Made by a program: the position numbers and the translations under genes. 64,000 nucleotides of DNA from Anaerosolibacter sp. (GTDB lineage Bacteria; Bacillota; Clostridia; Peptostreptococcales; Thermotaleaceae), in NCBI RefSeq assembly GCF_029240175.1, contig NZ_JARBTM010000013.1:17068-81067 (forward strand), written 5' to 3'. The notes under the pieces are model-generated. The model was not told the DNA's origin. It searched no databases and saw only the letters and a list, made by a program, of their open reading frames with translations. Every line of letters begins with the position of its first letter. The first letter of the stretch is position 1. Positions 36,589 to 45,869 of the stretch are shown here, piece by piece.

Positions 36589-36777
36589 CTAATATTTTAT
36601 AATACCTAAACCGAAGAAGATCAATCCCAATACCAAGCCTAAGCCAATACCTGTTACCACTAAAAGTCCCAATCCCCTCATGACAAATTGTTTTTGTCCA
36701 GGCCCTAATCGGTAGCTGTTTGCCCTTGAGAATTCATCAAATAACTCATCCATCCACGTAAAGATTTTAAAAGACAT
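36589..36777 (-). CDS. Small single-span membrane protein (62 residues)
   Basis: Not recognised. The N-terminal half (TWMDELFDEFSRANSYRLGP) is hydrophilic and the C-terminal half is a single hydrophobic helix rich in Gly and Leu (LGLLVVTGIGLGLVLGLIFF). ATG 36777 follows GGGAGAG by 6 nt. It is upstream of, and in line with, the siroheme half-domain gene, with a hairpin between. It may anchor that protein or be an independent small membrane protein. Confidence 0.65.
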   Translation of the reverse strand: MSFKIFTWMDELFDEFSRANSYRLGPGQKQFVMRGLGLLVVTGIGLGLVLGLIFFGLGIIKY

Positions 36778-36872
36778 TAGAATCTCTCCCTACACAGTTT
36801 CTTTCGTTCCATTTTTATTGTATATTTTATTATATCATATTCTAATGTCCAATGGAGAATATGAAGTGATCA

Positions 36873-38063
36873 TCAATTTGTTGTATCTGCCGTCTGCATA
36901 ATATCCTCTTCCTGTATCCCATTCTGCAGTTTTGTGCTGTACAAGAGCAGCCTCTCTATGATTTTTGTTCCTTCGCCACCTAGGGCTACTGTAGGCTGAT
37001 AATCGTTCACTTCTTTTCTCGATGAGATTTTACAAGGAATTACAAAGCCATCGTTTTTAACCACTGCCTGATCCTTTACATAAAACTTATTTTGAAAGAT
37101 AAAGCTATCCTTATCTGCAGGGTTCTTATTGCCGCCAAAGGAGAAGTTTCCCAAGCTGTATATGATATACTTGTCTTTATATTTCTCAATGCCTTGCATC
37201 ACATGGGGATGATGCCCTACGACAATATCTGCACCAAAATCTATGGCATAGTGCCCCAATGCCTGCTGGGTCTTATTGGGATAATACTTTCGCTCTTCTC
37301 CCCAATGAAACGAAACCAAAACGATATCGCCTAACTCCTTTGCCCTTGTAATATCCTCTTCCAGCTTCGTCTTAATGGAGACATCCCACCCTCTATAACC
37401 TAAACTAATGATCCGTATACCTTTTATGGTCATTAATCCCATAAACCCTTCTCCTGAATAGAGGATTCCATCCTGCCCAAGGGCAGCCATCGTGTCATGA
37501 AACCCTTGATTCAAATAATCATATATATGATTGTTTGCGATGTTTACCATCTCAATGCTTCCCGCTTTTAATATCCCTGTATAGGACGGGTCTCCCTTAA
37601 AACGAAATTTTTTATCTGCCTTCTTCATGCTGGTGGTAAAGGTGGTCTCCAGATTTACCAAGGTTAAATCATCTGCCTCAAATATATCCTTTACGCCCTC
37701 AAAGAAGTAAGAAAAGTCTCCTCCGTTCTCTTCTAAGCGATAGGGAAAAGAATTCATATAAGCGGATGTATCGTCCCACCCTAAAGTGCAGTCACCGGCA
37801 AAGGATATTGTGATCACCTCATCATATTCCTTTACAACTTTTTCAACATTTTCTTCTGCTGTATGTTCCTCTTTCTTTTGTTCTATCGTGAACACAGGCT
37901 TTTGTCCTCTATTTGCATCTTTTGTTTCATGCTGGATTGCTTCCATCTTCTGTATTTCTTTAACCTCTATATGCCCAGTGGAAACGATATTTAGAATGGG
38001 TAACTGAGGATATACCAGGTTGCTTACCATTAGTAATAGAGATAAGGTAAGTTTAATAAACAA
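36873..38063 (-). CDS. capA: CapA family (poly-gamma-glutamate synthesis/metallophosphatase-like) protein
   Basis: A 396-residue exported protein with a short N-terminal hydrophobic segment. The CapA/PGA_cap metallophosphatase-like domain spans about 80-340: ISFAGDCTLGWDD, LVNLETTFT, RFKGDPSY, MVNIANNHIYDYL, VSFHWGEE and GADIVVGHHPHVMQGIEKY. It is related to CapA of poly-gamma-glutamate capsule synthesis, but no capB or capC is present, so its role here is uncertain. The start is TTG 38063, 7 nt after GGAGG. Confidence 0.85.
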   Translation of the reverse strand: MFIKLTLSLLLMVSNLVYPQLPILNIVSTGHIEVKEIQKMEAIQHETKDANRGQKPVFTIEQKKEEHTAEENVEKVVKEYDEVITISFAGDCTLGWDDTSAYMNSFPYRLEENGGDFSYFFEGVKDIFEADDLTLVNLETTFTTSMKKADKKFRFKGDPSYTGILKAGSIEMVNIANNHIYDYLNQGFHDTMAALGQDGILYSGEGFMGLMTIKGIRIISLGYRGWDVSIKTKLEEDITRAKELGDIVLVSFHWGEERKYYPNKTQQALGHYAIDFGADIVVGHHPHVMQGIEKYKDKYIIYSLGNFSFGGNKNPADKDSFIFQNKFYVKDQAVVKNDGFVIPCKISSRKEVNDYQPTVALGGEGTKIIERLLLYSTKLQNGIQEEDIMQTADTTN

Positions 38064-38295
38064 AACAAGACCTCCATTTGCTATGGTTTTTTACCCAACG
38101 GCTACAGCATGTCATACATTAGTCTATGTATATCCTCAATAGAAAAAAAGATTCTTACTTTTTTAAAAGCAGAATCTTCTATGCCCTAGGCAAATATGCC
38201 CAAAGCTGGTTTTAGCAGAATTAAGCAACAGAAAGTTCATGTAATTGTGTTAAAATAAGTATATGAAATTTGATGTGTATATGAGGAGGTTTTCC

Positions 38296-39120
38296 ATGAA
38301 GCTCGAATCCTATCAAAAAAAGTTAAAGTTACCTGTGATTGTACTGCTCACGGTTCTTGTTTTTCATTCTGTCATTGGCAGCATATCCCTGAAATCCCTA
38401 TGGAATCTAACGGCCCTAGAAATCATTTTTGGGGGCATCTTTCTTTCCATCATCATTAGCTTTTCCTTTGAAACCCTTGTAGACACTGCCATGATGATTA
38501 AGGCAAGCTTCTCTGAAAAAACAGACTATAGCCATGTAATCCATAAGCTTCATGATATATCTATAAAGGTAAAACGTGAAGGTGTTTTATCCCTTCAATC
38601 GGATATAGAAATGGAAAACAATATTTTCTTAAAAGATGCCTTGGTTTTGTTAAACGACTATAAAAAGCCTGAAACCATGGGAGATATTTTACAGAAGGAT
38701 ATTGAAGCAAGGCGTGCCAATCTTTATCGTCCGTACAATGTACTGAAAATGATTGCCAATGTAGCCCCCTCCTTCGGTTTGATCGGAACCCTTCTTGGAC
38801 TTATTGGTCTTTTATCTGATTTAGGACAAGCCTCACTTATTATGAACAATATGTCTTCTGCCTTGGTAAGTACCCTTTACGGCGGATTGATTGCCAATTT
38901 TGCTGCGGTACCCCTCATGGGCAGATTGAAGGAATATATAGATCATCATATTCTTCAATACACCATTATCATGGAAGGCGTGCTGCTGATTGCACAAAAT
39001 GATTCTCCCAGAAATGTTTTTGATAAGATGAATGTGATGCTAAAAGAAGAACAGCGTCTTGTTTATCCCAAAAAGGAATTTACTGAAAGGAACGGAGCCG
39101 CCTATGAATTCCAAGGATAA
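38296..39120 (+). CDS. motA: MotA/TolQ/ExbB-family proton channel protein (MotA)
   Basis: A 274-residue membrane protein with four predicted helices. The conserved core is NVAPSFGLIGTLLGLIGLLSDL followed by ALVSTLYGGLIANFAAVPL. A cytoplasmic loop lies between helices 2 and 3. ATG 38296 has GAGGAGG 6 nt upstream; the frame runs on upstream from 38263 but lacks a site. It overlaps motB by 17 bp. With MotB it forms the flagellar stator or a related motor. No flagellar genes are in the window. Confidence 0.9.
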   Translation: MKLESYQKKLKLPVIVLLTVLVFHSVIGSISLKSLWNLTALEIIFGGIFLSIIISFSFETLVDTAMMIKASFSEKTDYSHVIHKLHDISIKVKREGVLSLQSDIEMENNIFLKDALVLLNDYKKPETMGDILQKDIEARRANLYRPYNVLKMIANVAPSFGLIGTLLGLIGLLSDLGQASLIMNNMSSALVSTLYGGLIANFAAVPLMGRLKEYIDHHILQYTIIMEGVLLIAQNDSPRNVFDKMNVMLKEEQRLVYPKKEFTERNGAAYEFQG

Positions 39121-39808
39121 TGCCAACAAATATGAAATGGAGTTTAACAACAACTGGCTCATCACCTATAGTGATATGATTACCATCTTACTCTGTTTCT
39201 TCATCATTTTTTTCCTTTTTACATCGGAAGAACTGACCAGTCTTCATACAGTTAAAGAATCCTTAAACAACCAGCTGGATATCCTTAGTAATGAGAACAA
39301 AGATTTGAAAATGAAAAACGATAGCCTGGCTGCTCAATTATTTGGACTCCATAAAAATGAAAAGGGTCAAGCCTCTACCAATGATGATTTTATGACTTTT
39401 TTAGAAAAGAATAACCTTCAAGACCAGGTAGATGTTATAGAAAATGAACGGGGGCTCTTGATTCGATTCAGGGACAGTGTTCTATTCCAGAGTGGTCAAT
39501 CAGGTATTTCTCAAGATGGATACCTTCTATTAGACAAAATTGGCGAACAGCTTCAGCAGGTAACCAACAACATCATTGTGGAGGGCTATACAGACAATGT
39601 ACCGATTCGTACAAAGGAATATCCATCGAACTGGGAGCTTTCTGTGGCAAGGTCCATAGAAGTCGTAAAGTACCTTACAGAAACCAAAGGCATTGCCAGA
39701 AATCGTGTATCTGTCAGCGGCTATGGAGAAAGAAATCCCATCGATAGCAACAGTACGGCAGAAGGTAGAGCCAACAATCGAAGAATTGAAATCATCATCG
39801 CGAATTAG
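39104..39808 (+). CDS. motB: MotB/OmpA-family protein
   Basis: A 234-residue protein with one N-terminal transmembrane helix (TYSDMITILLCFFIIFFLF, with the conserved Asp) and a C-terminal OmpA-like peptidoglycan-binding domain (IIVEGYTDNVPI, SNWELSVARSIEVVKYL, SVSGYGERNPIDSN, RANNRRIEIII). It anchors the stator to the wall. The start ATG 39104 follows GGAGCC and overlaps motA. The pair is transcribed alone here. Confidence 0.92.
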   Translation: MNSKDNANKYEMEFNNNWLITYSDMITILLCFFIIFFLFTSEELTSLHTVKESLNNQLDILSNENKDLKMKNDSLAAQLFGLHKNEKGQASTNDDFMTFLEKNNLQDQVDVIENERGLLIRFRDSVLFQSGQSGISQDGYLLLDKIGEQLQQVTNNIIVEGYTDNVPIRTKEYPSNWELSVARSIEVVKYLTETKGIARNRVSVSGYGERNPIDSNSTAEGRANNRRIEIIIAN

Positions 39809-39928
39809 ATAAATGTAAAATATGGAAAAATTTCTCAGCAGCCAATAAAACAGGCACTATATAATATCCATAAAAAACTCAAATACTAATACCAGTATCA
39901 TGAATTTAGGATTAGGAGTGGATAGCAA

Positions 39929-40216
39929 ATGGATGGAAATGATTTCTTATTTTCCATGGTAAATGGCGCTGATGGTGCTTCTGTCTTTATTACGGCAAGG
40001 AATGATTGGGAGAATGAAGGCACGATCAGTGAGAGCTTTGACGAAGAAGAAATGCATACCCTAGAGCCTATTCTGGATAAGGCTGGATTAGCTGAATTAA
40101 TGGATGCTTGTTACGAGATGTCAAAACCGCCAGAGGAGACCATGGAGATCCTGTTAGAGCAGGGACTCTTACAAGATAAAAATTTTGATAAGTTTATTCG
40201 AAAAGAATTTGATTAA
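39929..40216 (+). CDS. Hypothetical acidic protein (95 residues)
   Basis: Not recognised. A small acidic, alpha-helical cytosolic protein: SMVNGADGASVFITARNDW at the start, then DEEEMHTLEPILDKAGLAEL and MDACYEMSKPPEETMEI. No signal or membrane segment. The ATG at 39929 follows AGGAGTGG. It ends before a strong terminator. It lies between motB and an NlpC/P60 gene. Possibly a small regulator or chaperone-like protein, but no function is assigned. Confidence 0.7.
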   Translation: MDGNDFLFSMVNGADGASVFITARNDWENEGTISESFDEEEMHTLEPILDKAGLAELMDACYEMSKPPEETMEILLEQGLLQDKNFDKFIRKEFD

Positions 40217-40226
40217 GCCAATTCTT

Positions 40227-40255
40227 AGGTCACTTATAGGGTGACCTGTTTTTTT
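40227..40255 (+). terminator. Terminator of the 95-residue gene
   Basis: AGGTCAC/GTGACCT stem with a 7-nt loop followed by GTTTTTTT. Confidence 0.9.
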
Positions 40256-40364
40256 GAAAAAAGAAGTTTTTTATGGGCCTACTCAACGATAGGCGGATAT
40301 TACCATTGATAAGGCTATCTGTTTTTTATAAAATGGAATTATCAAATCTATGGGAGAGTCGCAT

Positions 40365-40910
40365 ATGAATGTAAATTCCATATTCCAACAAAAACTTCAG
40401 GAAATCCAAAGCAGAGTGCCAATTCATATCATGAAAAATACCCCTTCAAATGCTGCTGGTAATGATTTTGGTACAATTTTTCATGCAGCCGTAAATCAGC
40501 TAGATCTATCTAAAAGCGAAGCCTTGACCCAGGGCAAAACTCCCGCAGACTTGGTTTCCTTTGCCAAGGGTTATATAAATGTCCCTTATGTATGGGGCGG
40601 AACAACGCCCAAAGGCTTTGACTGTTCCGGCTTTACCAAATATGTGATGAATGAATACGGCATAGATATCCGTCGTGTTTCACAGGATCAAGCCAAAGAT
40701 GGTACATATGTGCCAAAGGAAGATCTATCTGTAGGTGATCTTGTATTCTTTGATACAAAAGGAAAGGGTATCTCCCATGTGGGCATCTATATAGGCAGTG
40801 GCGAATTCATTCATGCCTCCTCAGCTTCAAAGAAGGTCACCATCTCCTCCTTAGAGGAAGGATTCTATGCTGATACCTATGTCACCGCTCGAAAAGTTCT
40901 GCTTAAATAG
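40365..40910 (+). CDS. NlpC/P60 family cell-wall peptidase
   Basis: A 181-residue endopeptidase. The catalytic domain spans about 60-181 with Cys87 in KGFDCSGFTKYV, His138 in GISHVGIYIG and His150 in FIHASS, plus YVWGGTTPK and the VGDLVFFD segment. No signal peptide is obvious. The N-terminal 50 residues are a linker. ATG 40365 follows GGGAG by 8 nt. Hydrolysis of peptidoglycan stem peptides is expected; no operon partner. Confidence 0.9.
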   Translation: MNVNSIFQQKLQEIQSRVPIHIMKNTPSNAAGNDFGTIFHAAVNQLDLSKSEALTQGKTPADLVSFAKGYINVPYVWGGTTPKGFDCSGFTKYVMNEYGIDIRRVSQDQAKDGTYVPKEDLSVGDLVFFDTKGKGISHVGIYIGSGEFIHASSASKKVTISSLEEGFYADTYVTARKVLLK

Positions 40911-40950
40911 CATCTAGTATGGGATATACCGAAGGGAAGAATACCTTTGT

Positions 40951-42624
40951 TTATATGTTGATGGAATATATATCTGAAAACTCCACATGAATCCTCTCAA
41001 TTTTAGATTGTTTTTCAGTCCCTATGGGGTGATCCTCTTGGGTCTTATCCTTTACTGATTTAACAGGCAGTGTAATGATAAACGAACTTCCTTTCCCTAC
41101 CACACTCTCAACCGTAATTGTTCCTCCATGAAGTTCTACCAAAGACCTTACCAATGAAAGTCCAATACCGCTTCCTTCATGACTTCGTGTCAATGATTTA
41201 TCCACTTGCCGAAAACGTTCAAATATAGAATTCAATTTTTCCTTGGGTATACCTATTCCTGTGTCTGATACTGTGATAACGATATGCTCCGCCTTATCAT
41301 GAACATTTACCTTGATCATACCACCAGGATTTGTAAATTTCATGGCATTGGCCAAGAGGTTTAGCATAACTCTCTCCAGTGTATCGGGATCACAAGCCAA
41401 TACTTTTTCTTCTATATCTGTATCAAACTCTAGGCTTATCCCCTTGCTTTCCACATATTCAGCCACAGAAAGGGTAATATTTTCTACCAGACGGACGATA
41501 TCATCCGACTGCAGGTTTACCTCATAGTATCCTGAGTCGATTTTGGTAATATCGATCAAATTATTTACCAATCGCAATAGGCGATATCCATTTTGTTTCA
41601 TTCTTTTTACATGTCTCTCAATATCACGGGTATTCATGGTTTCATTACCCTTCTGCAAATATAATTCTAGCAGCTGTAGTGTGCCAAACATTACATTTAA
41701 AGGCGTTCTCAGCTCATGCGATATATTGGCGAAAAACTCTGTCTTCAGTTTATCATAGGCAATGGTTTCTCCCAAAAGTTTCATGGTTTCTTTTCGTTCT
41801 GTAATATCCCTCACCACAGAGAGGACTACATCTTTTCCCTGCATGTTGAATACATGGGCATTAATCTCTACAGAAATCTTGTCTCCCTCTTTAGCTTCCA
41901 ATACTGTCTCGAAAGTGGCATACCTCTCTTTCAATAACTTCTCTGTATTTCTTGATACGAATTTCTTCATATTCTCCGTGTTAAGCTCCCTGGGTGTCAT
42001 TTTCAACAATTCTTCCCTGCTGTATCCCAACTTCATACAAGCAATATCATTTGCCTCTATAATTTTTCCTGGCCCTTTATCCCCATTGGTGGCATGAAGA
42101 AAGATCATATCATTGGCATTATGAAATAATTGCTTGTACTTTTGCTCACTGGCCACTAGGGCAAGCCTGGCTTTGTTATTCTCTGTGATATCCCTCAAAG
42201 AAGCGCTCATCACACTTCTATTTTCTATAGGAAAAAGTGTTAATACCACCTCTGTAAAAATTGATTGTCCCATTTTATTTTTATGGACCCATTCAAAACG
42301 ATGATTTCCATTCTTTTCAGCTTGGATAATCATCTCAAGGGCCTTTACCATGGATGGTTTCCCATCCGGCTGGATGACTGGAGACAATTCATAAGGCATA
42401 TACTTTAATAGTTCTCGTTTTGTATCATATCCAAAATATCTGACAGCTGATTCATTACAATCTATAATCCTATGATCTTCCAGCATCAACATAGCATCTG
42501 GGGATTTCTCAAACGCCATCTTGTATAACCAGTTGTGGATATTTGTATCCTTCCCACCATCCTCTTGATTTTGGATCTCTTCATTTAAATTTCCTACCTT
42601 CTGATACATATCTTTTATATTCAT
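40951..42624 (-). CDS. PAS-domain sensor histidine kinase
   Basis: A 557-residue cytosolic kinase with two PAS domains (about 30-150 and 160-280; LMLEDHRIIDCNESAVRYFG and PGKIIEANDIACMKLGYS, each trimmed) ahead of a HisKA domain with the phosphoacceptor His303 in ANISHELRTPLN and a HATPase_c domain with GSGIGLSLVRSL. No membrane segment, so it senses a cytosolic cue. ATG 42624 has GGAG 6 nt upstream; an ATG at 42636 lacks a good site. No response regulator is adjacent. Confidence 0.9.
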   Translation of the reverse strand: MNIKDMYQKVGNLNEEIQNQEDGGKDTNIHNWLYKMAFEKSPDAMLMLEDHRIIDCNESAVRYFGYDTKRELLKYMPYELSPVIQPDGKPSMVKALEMIIQAEKNGNHRFEWVHKNKMGQSIFTEVVLTLFPIENRSVMSASLRDITENNKARLALVASEQKYKQLFHNANDMIFLHATNGDKGPGKIIEANDIACMKLGYSREELLKMTPRELNTENMKKFVSRNTEKLLKERYATFETVLEAKEGDKISVEINAHVFNMQGKDVVLSVVRDITERKETMKLLGETIAYDKLKTEFFANISHELRTPLNVMFGTLQLLELYLQKGNETMNTRDIERHVKRMKQNGYRLLRLVNNLIDITKIDSGYYEVNLQSDDIVRLVENITLSVAEYVESKGISLEFDTDIEEKVLACDPDTLERVMLNLLANAMKFTNPGGMIKVNVHDKAEHIVITVSDTGIGIPKEKLNSIFERFRQVDKSLTRSHEGSGIGLSLVRSLVELHGGTITVESVVGKGSSFIITLPVKSVKDKTQEDHPIGTEKQSKIERIHVEFSDIYSINI

Positions 42625-42729
42625 TTTATTCTCCATTCCGGTTCATCATCCTATATACCCTTATTAGATATCAAAGTTTATTTAAAATACTTCCATAAGG
42701 ATGTTGTTTTTCCTCCATGAAGCAAAAAA

Positions 42730-42850
42730 AAAGCATCTAACGATGCTTTCGCTAGGGGAACCTAGTTCCCCTTCGACGGCTGCAAAGCAGCCTGAGCACC
42801 CCTGATTTTTTATTTAATAGGAAAGTAGAACTTTCCTATTAAATAAAAAA
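42730..42850. repeat. Cluster of hairpins (palindromic repeat array)
   Basis: AAAGCAT/ATGCTTT, AGGGGAAC/GTTCCCCT, GGCTGC/GCAGCC and a perfect 20-bp palindrome TTTTTTATTTAATAGGAAAG at 42806-42825 with its complement at 42831-42850. The first part is laid out like 10765-10815. No ORF. Confidence 0.65.
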
Positions 42851-42883
42851 ATACCTCCCCTACTTTACAATAGTGAGGTATTT
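42842..42883 (-). terminator. Terminator of the GNAT gene
   Basis: AAATACCTC/GAGGTATTT stem with A-run on the plus strand (T-run on the transcript). Confidence 0.85.
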
Positions 42884-42902
42884 AACTTATCTATATCCAA
42901 AG

Positions 42903-43370
42903 TCATCTGTGTCTTCCCACGATGGCCTTTTCAAGCTCCGTAATTTTTAATCCTTCCTCTATCTCGACAACCTGGTATTCCTCAAATCCTTGATTCTTAT
43001 ACAACTTTATTGCAGGCATGTTTTTACTGCCTGTAGAAACCTTTACTTTTTTAACTCCGCCTATGTTTTTCTCCACATACACTAAAAGTTTTTTAGCAAT
43101 CCCCCTGCGAAAATAGTCTGGATGGACTACTAGACGGCAAATGTCCATGACTTCACCTTCAATGATATAGGCTATTACCCCTAGGAGCTTTTCCTCTTCA
43201 AAATATCCATAAAAGCTTTCACTGCTGGCCTTTAATGTCTCCAAGGTATCTTTCAGAGGTGGAATCTCCCAATATTCAATCAATGCAGCTTCCATTTGAT
43301 AAGCTGGAATCTGGATATCCAATATATCCTGCACCATCTCGTTATCCTGAAGGTTTAATTCTCGAATCAT
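42903..43370 (-). CDS. GNAT family N-acetyltransferase
   Basis: A 155-residue acetyltransferase. The acetyl-CoA-binding loop is VHPDYFRRGIAKKLL (residues about 92-106) with the typical R/Q-x-x-G-x-A pattern, followed by NMPAIKLYKNQGFEE, the usual GNAT motif A/B end. The substrate is unknown. ATG 43370 follows GGGGGAGAA. It lies downstream of the ger operon, with its own terminator. Confidence 0.92.
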   Translation of the reverse strand: MIRELNLQDNEMVQDILDIQIPAYQMEAALIEYWEIPPLKDTLETLKASSESFYGYFEEEKLLGVIAYIIEGEVMDICRLVVHPDYFRRGIAKKLLVYVEKNIGGVKKVKVSTGSKNMPAIKLYKNQGFEEYQVVEIEEGLKITELEKAIVGRHR

Positions 43371-43444
43371 TTCTCCCCCTTGTTTCTAGCATGACTTATG
43401 AACTCTTTTACTGTAACAAATTCTCCATAAATATGCTATATCCT

Positions 43445-44545
43445 CTATGTCTCGAATTCTTTATTATCATTGTGCCGTACCTTTATTTCGGCGGCAATCC
43501 AAATTCCAATGGGTAGAATGACTTGAAAAGGCAAAGCGTAAAAATTCCATACCTTAAAGGCCCACTCCACCATTTCCATGATACTCCCATAGATAAAATA
43601 GGAGAGATTGACCATCAACAATCCCACTGGAGTTATAATTATTCGGTAATTGCCAAGTCCTGTCAGCTTAGCCAGCCCTCTGCTAGCAGCCATAAGACAA
43701 ATACTTATTTTTACCATACCGCTGATAATGAAAGAAACCGATACTACGATTTCTATCCTTGTAAAAATTTCTGCTACATCGATTCTGCTCACTGCTGCAT
43801 AGGACGGGAAGTAGGTAACCATAGCTTTCTCACTACCCAGTACCAAGATATTTCTTGCGCCAAATGCGGTCAATAGCAGACCCGCAATCAAGATACCAAT
43901 AGGATATGTCTTGAAAGCTGATCCTCTTTGCTGCAAACAGGAAAGAACCATTAGAAACACGACCGTCTCTCCAAAGGGAAAAGTCAGAGAGCTAAATGCT
44001 CCCTTTAATACAGGTGCCCAACCTTCCAATAGAAACGGACGTATATGATTGATCTCCACCTCCGTAGTTGAGAAGGATAAGGTTGTCAGCATGATGATTC
44101 CCAGAAAGATAATAAACAGTTCTCCCCATCTTCCAAGAACCTCTATGCCCTCCTTTGATACCCATATACACAAAAAACTCAGCAGTATCATGGGCACAAT
44201 CATGGGCGTTTCTGGGAGAGCTACTGTAATGATAAACTCCCCAAAATTCCTTAGTACTAGAGCTCCCAAGTGGAATGCAAACCAGCTGTACAGAACAATA
44301 ATCAACCCTCCGATGTACTTTCCAAAAATATGGAGAACAATATCGCATAAATTTTGATTTGGGAAAAGATATAGGATTCGGGCATAGACCAAACTCAACA
44401 GTATGCCTCCTGTCATCCCCAATAGTATTGCCAGCCATACCTCTCTTTTTGCCCCTGCTCCTGAACCGATGATGACGGAACTTCCCCAAACGAATAAAAT
44501 AGTCAATGTAATGCCTTGTTTGTCAGAGATCACTTCTTTATTCAT
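43445..44545 (-). CDS. gerB: GerAB-type spore germination permease, second copy
   Basis: A 366-residue membrane protein of the APC-superfamily GerB type with about ten helices: VISDKQGITLTILFVWG, VLRNFGEFIITVALPETPM, KEGIEVLGRWGELFI and TFPFGETVVFLMV. GerAB-type subunits are the ligand-sensing permease of the germinant receptor in the inner spore membrane. Its ATG overlaps the previous gerB stop by 8 bp, so the two copies are translationally coupled. The last gene of the operon. Confidence 0.92.
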   Translation of the reverse strand: MNKEVISDKQGITLTILFVWGSSVIIGSGAGAKREVWLAILLGMTGGILLSLVYARILYLFPNQNLCDIVLHIFGKYIGGLIIVLYSWFAFHLGALVLRNFGEFIITVALPETPMIVPMILLSFLCIWVSKEGIEVLGRWGELFIIFLGIIMLTTLSFSTTEVEINHIRPFLLEGWAPVLKGAFSSLTFPFGETVVFLMVLSCLQQRGSAFKTYPIGILIAGLLLTAFGARNILVLGSEKAMVTYFPSYAAVSRIDVAEIFTRIEIVVSVSFIISGMVKISICLMAASRGLAKLTGLGNYRIIITPVGLLMVNLSYFIYGSIMEMVEWAFKVWNFYALPFQVILPIGIWIAAEIKVRHNDNKEFET

Positions 44546-45641
44546 GTTCGCAGCTCCCTTGATGTTTTCGTCTATTTCTTATTTCGATCATAACCAGTAT
44601 GAATATAGGCAGTATCATTTCAAAGGGAATAGCAAAATATGCCCAAATCTCTTCCGCCCATTTCATTGCATGGAAAATATCAGTATAAATAATCACTGAT
44701 AAATTTAATAATAGCAGAGCGATGGGCCATACCATGAAACGATATTGTGGTACATTGAATAGGTTTACAACGCCCTTGCTGGCTGCAAGCAAACAGACAG
44801 ATACTTTAATAAACCCTGCCAGCAAGGATGTAGTAGATACGATGAGCTCAAGACGCTGAATAAAGTCACCCACATTGACCCTGCTTACAGCGCCATAGGC
44901 TGGAAAGTATTTTGTGGAATATGTATTGTATCCTAAAGCTAATAGCTCCGTCACAGCTGTTGAAAATAGAATGCTACCACCTAACATCACACCTAGTATA
45001 TATACCTTTTTAAAAGATCCTTTCTTTCTCAGTCCCATGGAAATCATAAGAACAGTCACAGCTTCTCCAAAGGGAAAGGTGATGTTGGAGAAGGTTCCTT
45101 TGAAGACAGGGCCCCATCCGTTATAAAGCACAGGCTGCAAACGATGTATTTCCAATTGAGGTACCAAAGTCAAGATGGCGATGGGAACAATCAGACACAA
45201 AATTATGAGAAATAACTCTGCCAATCTCCCCAACACCTCCACGCCCTCCTTTGCAACAAAACTGCAGAGACCAATTAGAAAAATCCCAAATACAATTGGG
45301 GGTGTCTCCGGCAATCCTATAGTAATAAAAAACTCTGAGTAAGCCCGAATAATAGATGCTCCATTGATAAAAACAAATACAAGAAAAAGAATGTTTATGA
45401 ATTTCCCGAAAATTTTTCCTAAAATCACCTCATTGATCTCAAATAAATCCTTTTCCGGATAGGCTGCTTGAATTCCAGCATACACCAATACCAATGGTAT
45501 GCTTAGCAAGGGAGCCAGGATGAGAGCTATCCATAGATCCCGTCCCGCTTCCAGCCCTCGCCCAACGATAACGGCATCACCTATAACAAATAAGGTAATT
45601 AGGCAAATTCCTTGTCTATTTGAAACGATCTCCTTCTTCAT
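44538..45641 (-). CDS. gerB: GerAB-type spore germination permease, first copy
   Basis: A 367-residue GerB-type permease: IVSNRQGICLITLFVIG, EFFITIGLPETPPIV, KEGVEVLGRLAELFLII and ITFPFGEAVTVLMIS. It is clearly a paralogue of the next gene, sharing the ETP motif, the EGxEVLGR loop and the FPFGE segment. ATG 45641 follows GGAGAGAAG; the frame extends upstream of the true start. It follows a small conserved membrane gene in the ger operon. Confidence 0.92.
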   Translation of the reverse strand: MKKEIVSNRQGICLITLFVIGDAVIVGRGLEAGRDLWIALILAPLLSIPLVLVYAGIQAAYPEKDLFEINEVILGKIFGKFINILFLVFVFINGASIIRAYSEFFITIGLPETPPIVFGIFLIGLCSFVAKEGVEVLGRLAELFLIILCLIVPIAILTLVPQLEIHRLQPVLYNGWGPVFKGTFSNITFPFGEAVTVLMISMGLRKKGSFKKVYILGVMLGGSILFSTAVTELLALGYNTYSTKYFPAYGAVSRVNVGDFIQRLELIVSTTSLLAGFIKVSVCLLAASKGVVNLFNVPQYRFMVWPIALLLLNLSVIIYTDIFHAMKWAEEIWAYFAIPFEMILPIFILVMIEIRNRRKHQGSCEHE

Positions 45642-45657
45642 AACTATACTTCTCTCC

Positions 45658-45867
45658 TTATCCACCCACCACAGCTTGAATGAGTCGTTCGATGGGCGTT
45701 GCTGGGCTAGGAATGTGTATCCCAAGTCCAAGCAATAAGCTGATGACAAAAGCCAAAAAAAGTGTCATGGTATAAAGCACAATCTTTTTCTTTTCCCCTT
45801 GCTGAACCAAAGGTACAATCTCTAGGAAACCAATGACCATATATGCAATAATGATAACAACCACCAT
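45658..45867 (-). CDS. Small two-span membrane protein of the ger operon
   Basis: A 69-residue protein with two hydrophobic helices (MVVVIIIAYMVIGFLEI and TMTLFLAFVISLLLGLGI). It is encoded 2 nt after gerC and 16 bp before gerB. Small membrane proteins in this position are seen in some germinant receptor operons (GerD/X-type), so it could be an accessory subunit. Name not certain. Confidence 0.75.
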   Translation of the reverse strand: MVVVIIIAYMVIGFLEIVPLVQQGEKKKIVLYTMTLFLAFVISLLLGLGIHIPSPATPIERLIQAVVGG

Positions 45868-45869
45868 TT

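Noticed and set aside
43992..44489. A 165-codon minus-strand ORF
   Set aside because: Same strand but another frame of gerB; the gerB frame has family motifs and this one has none.
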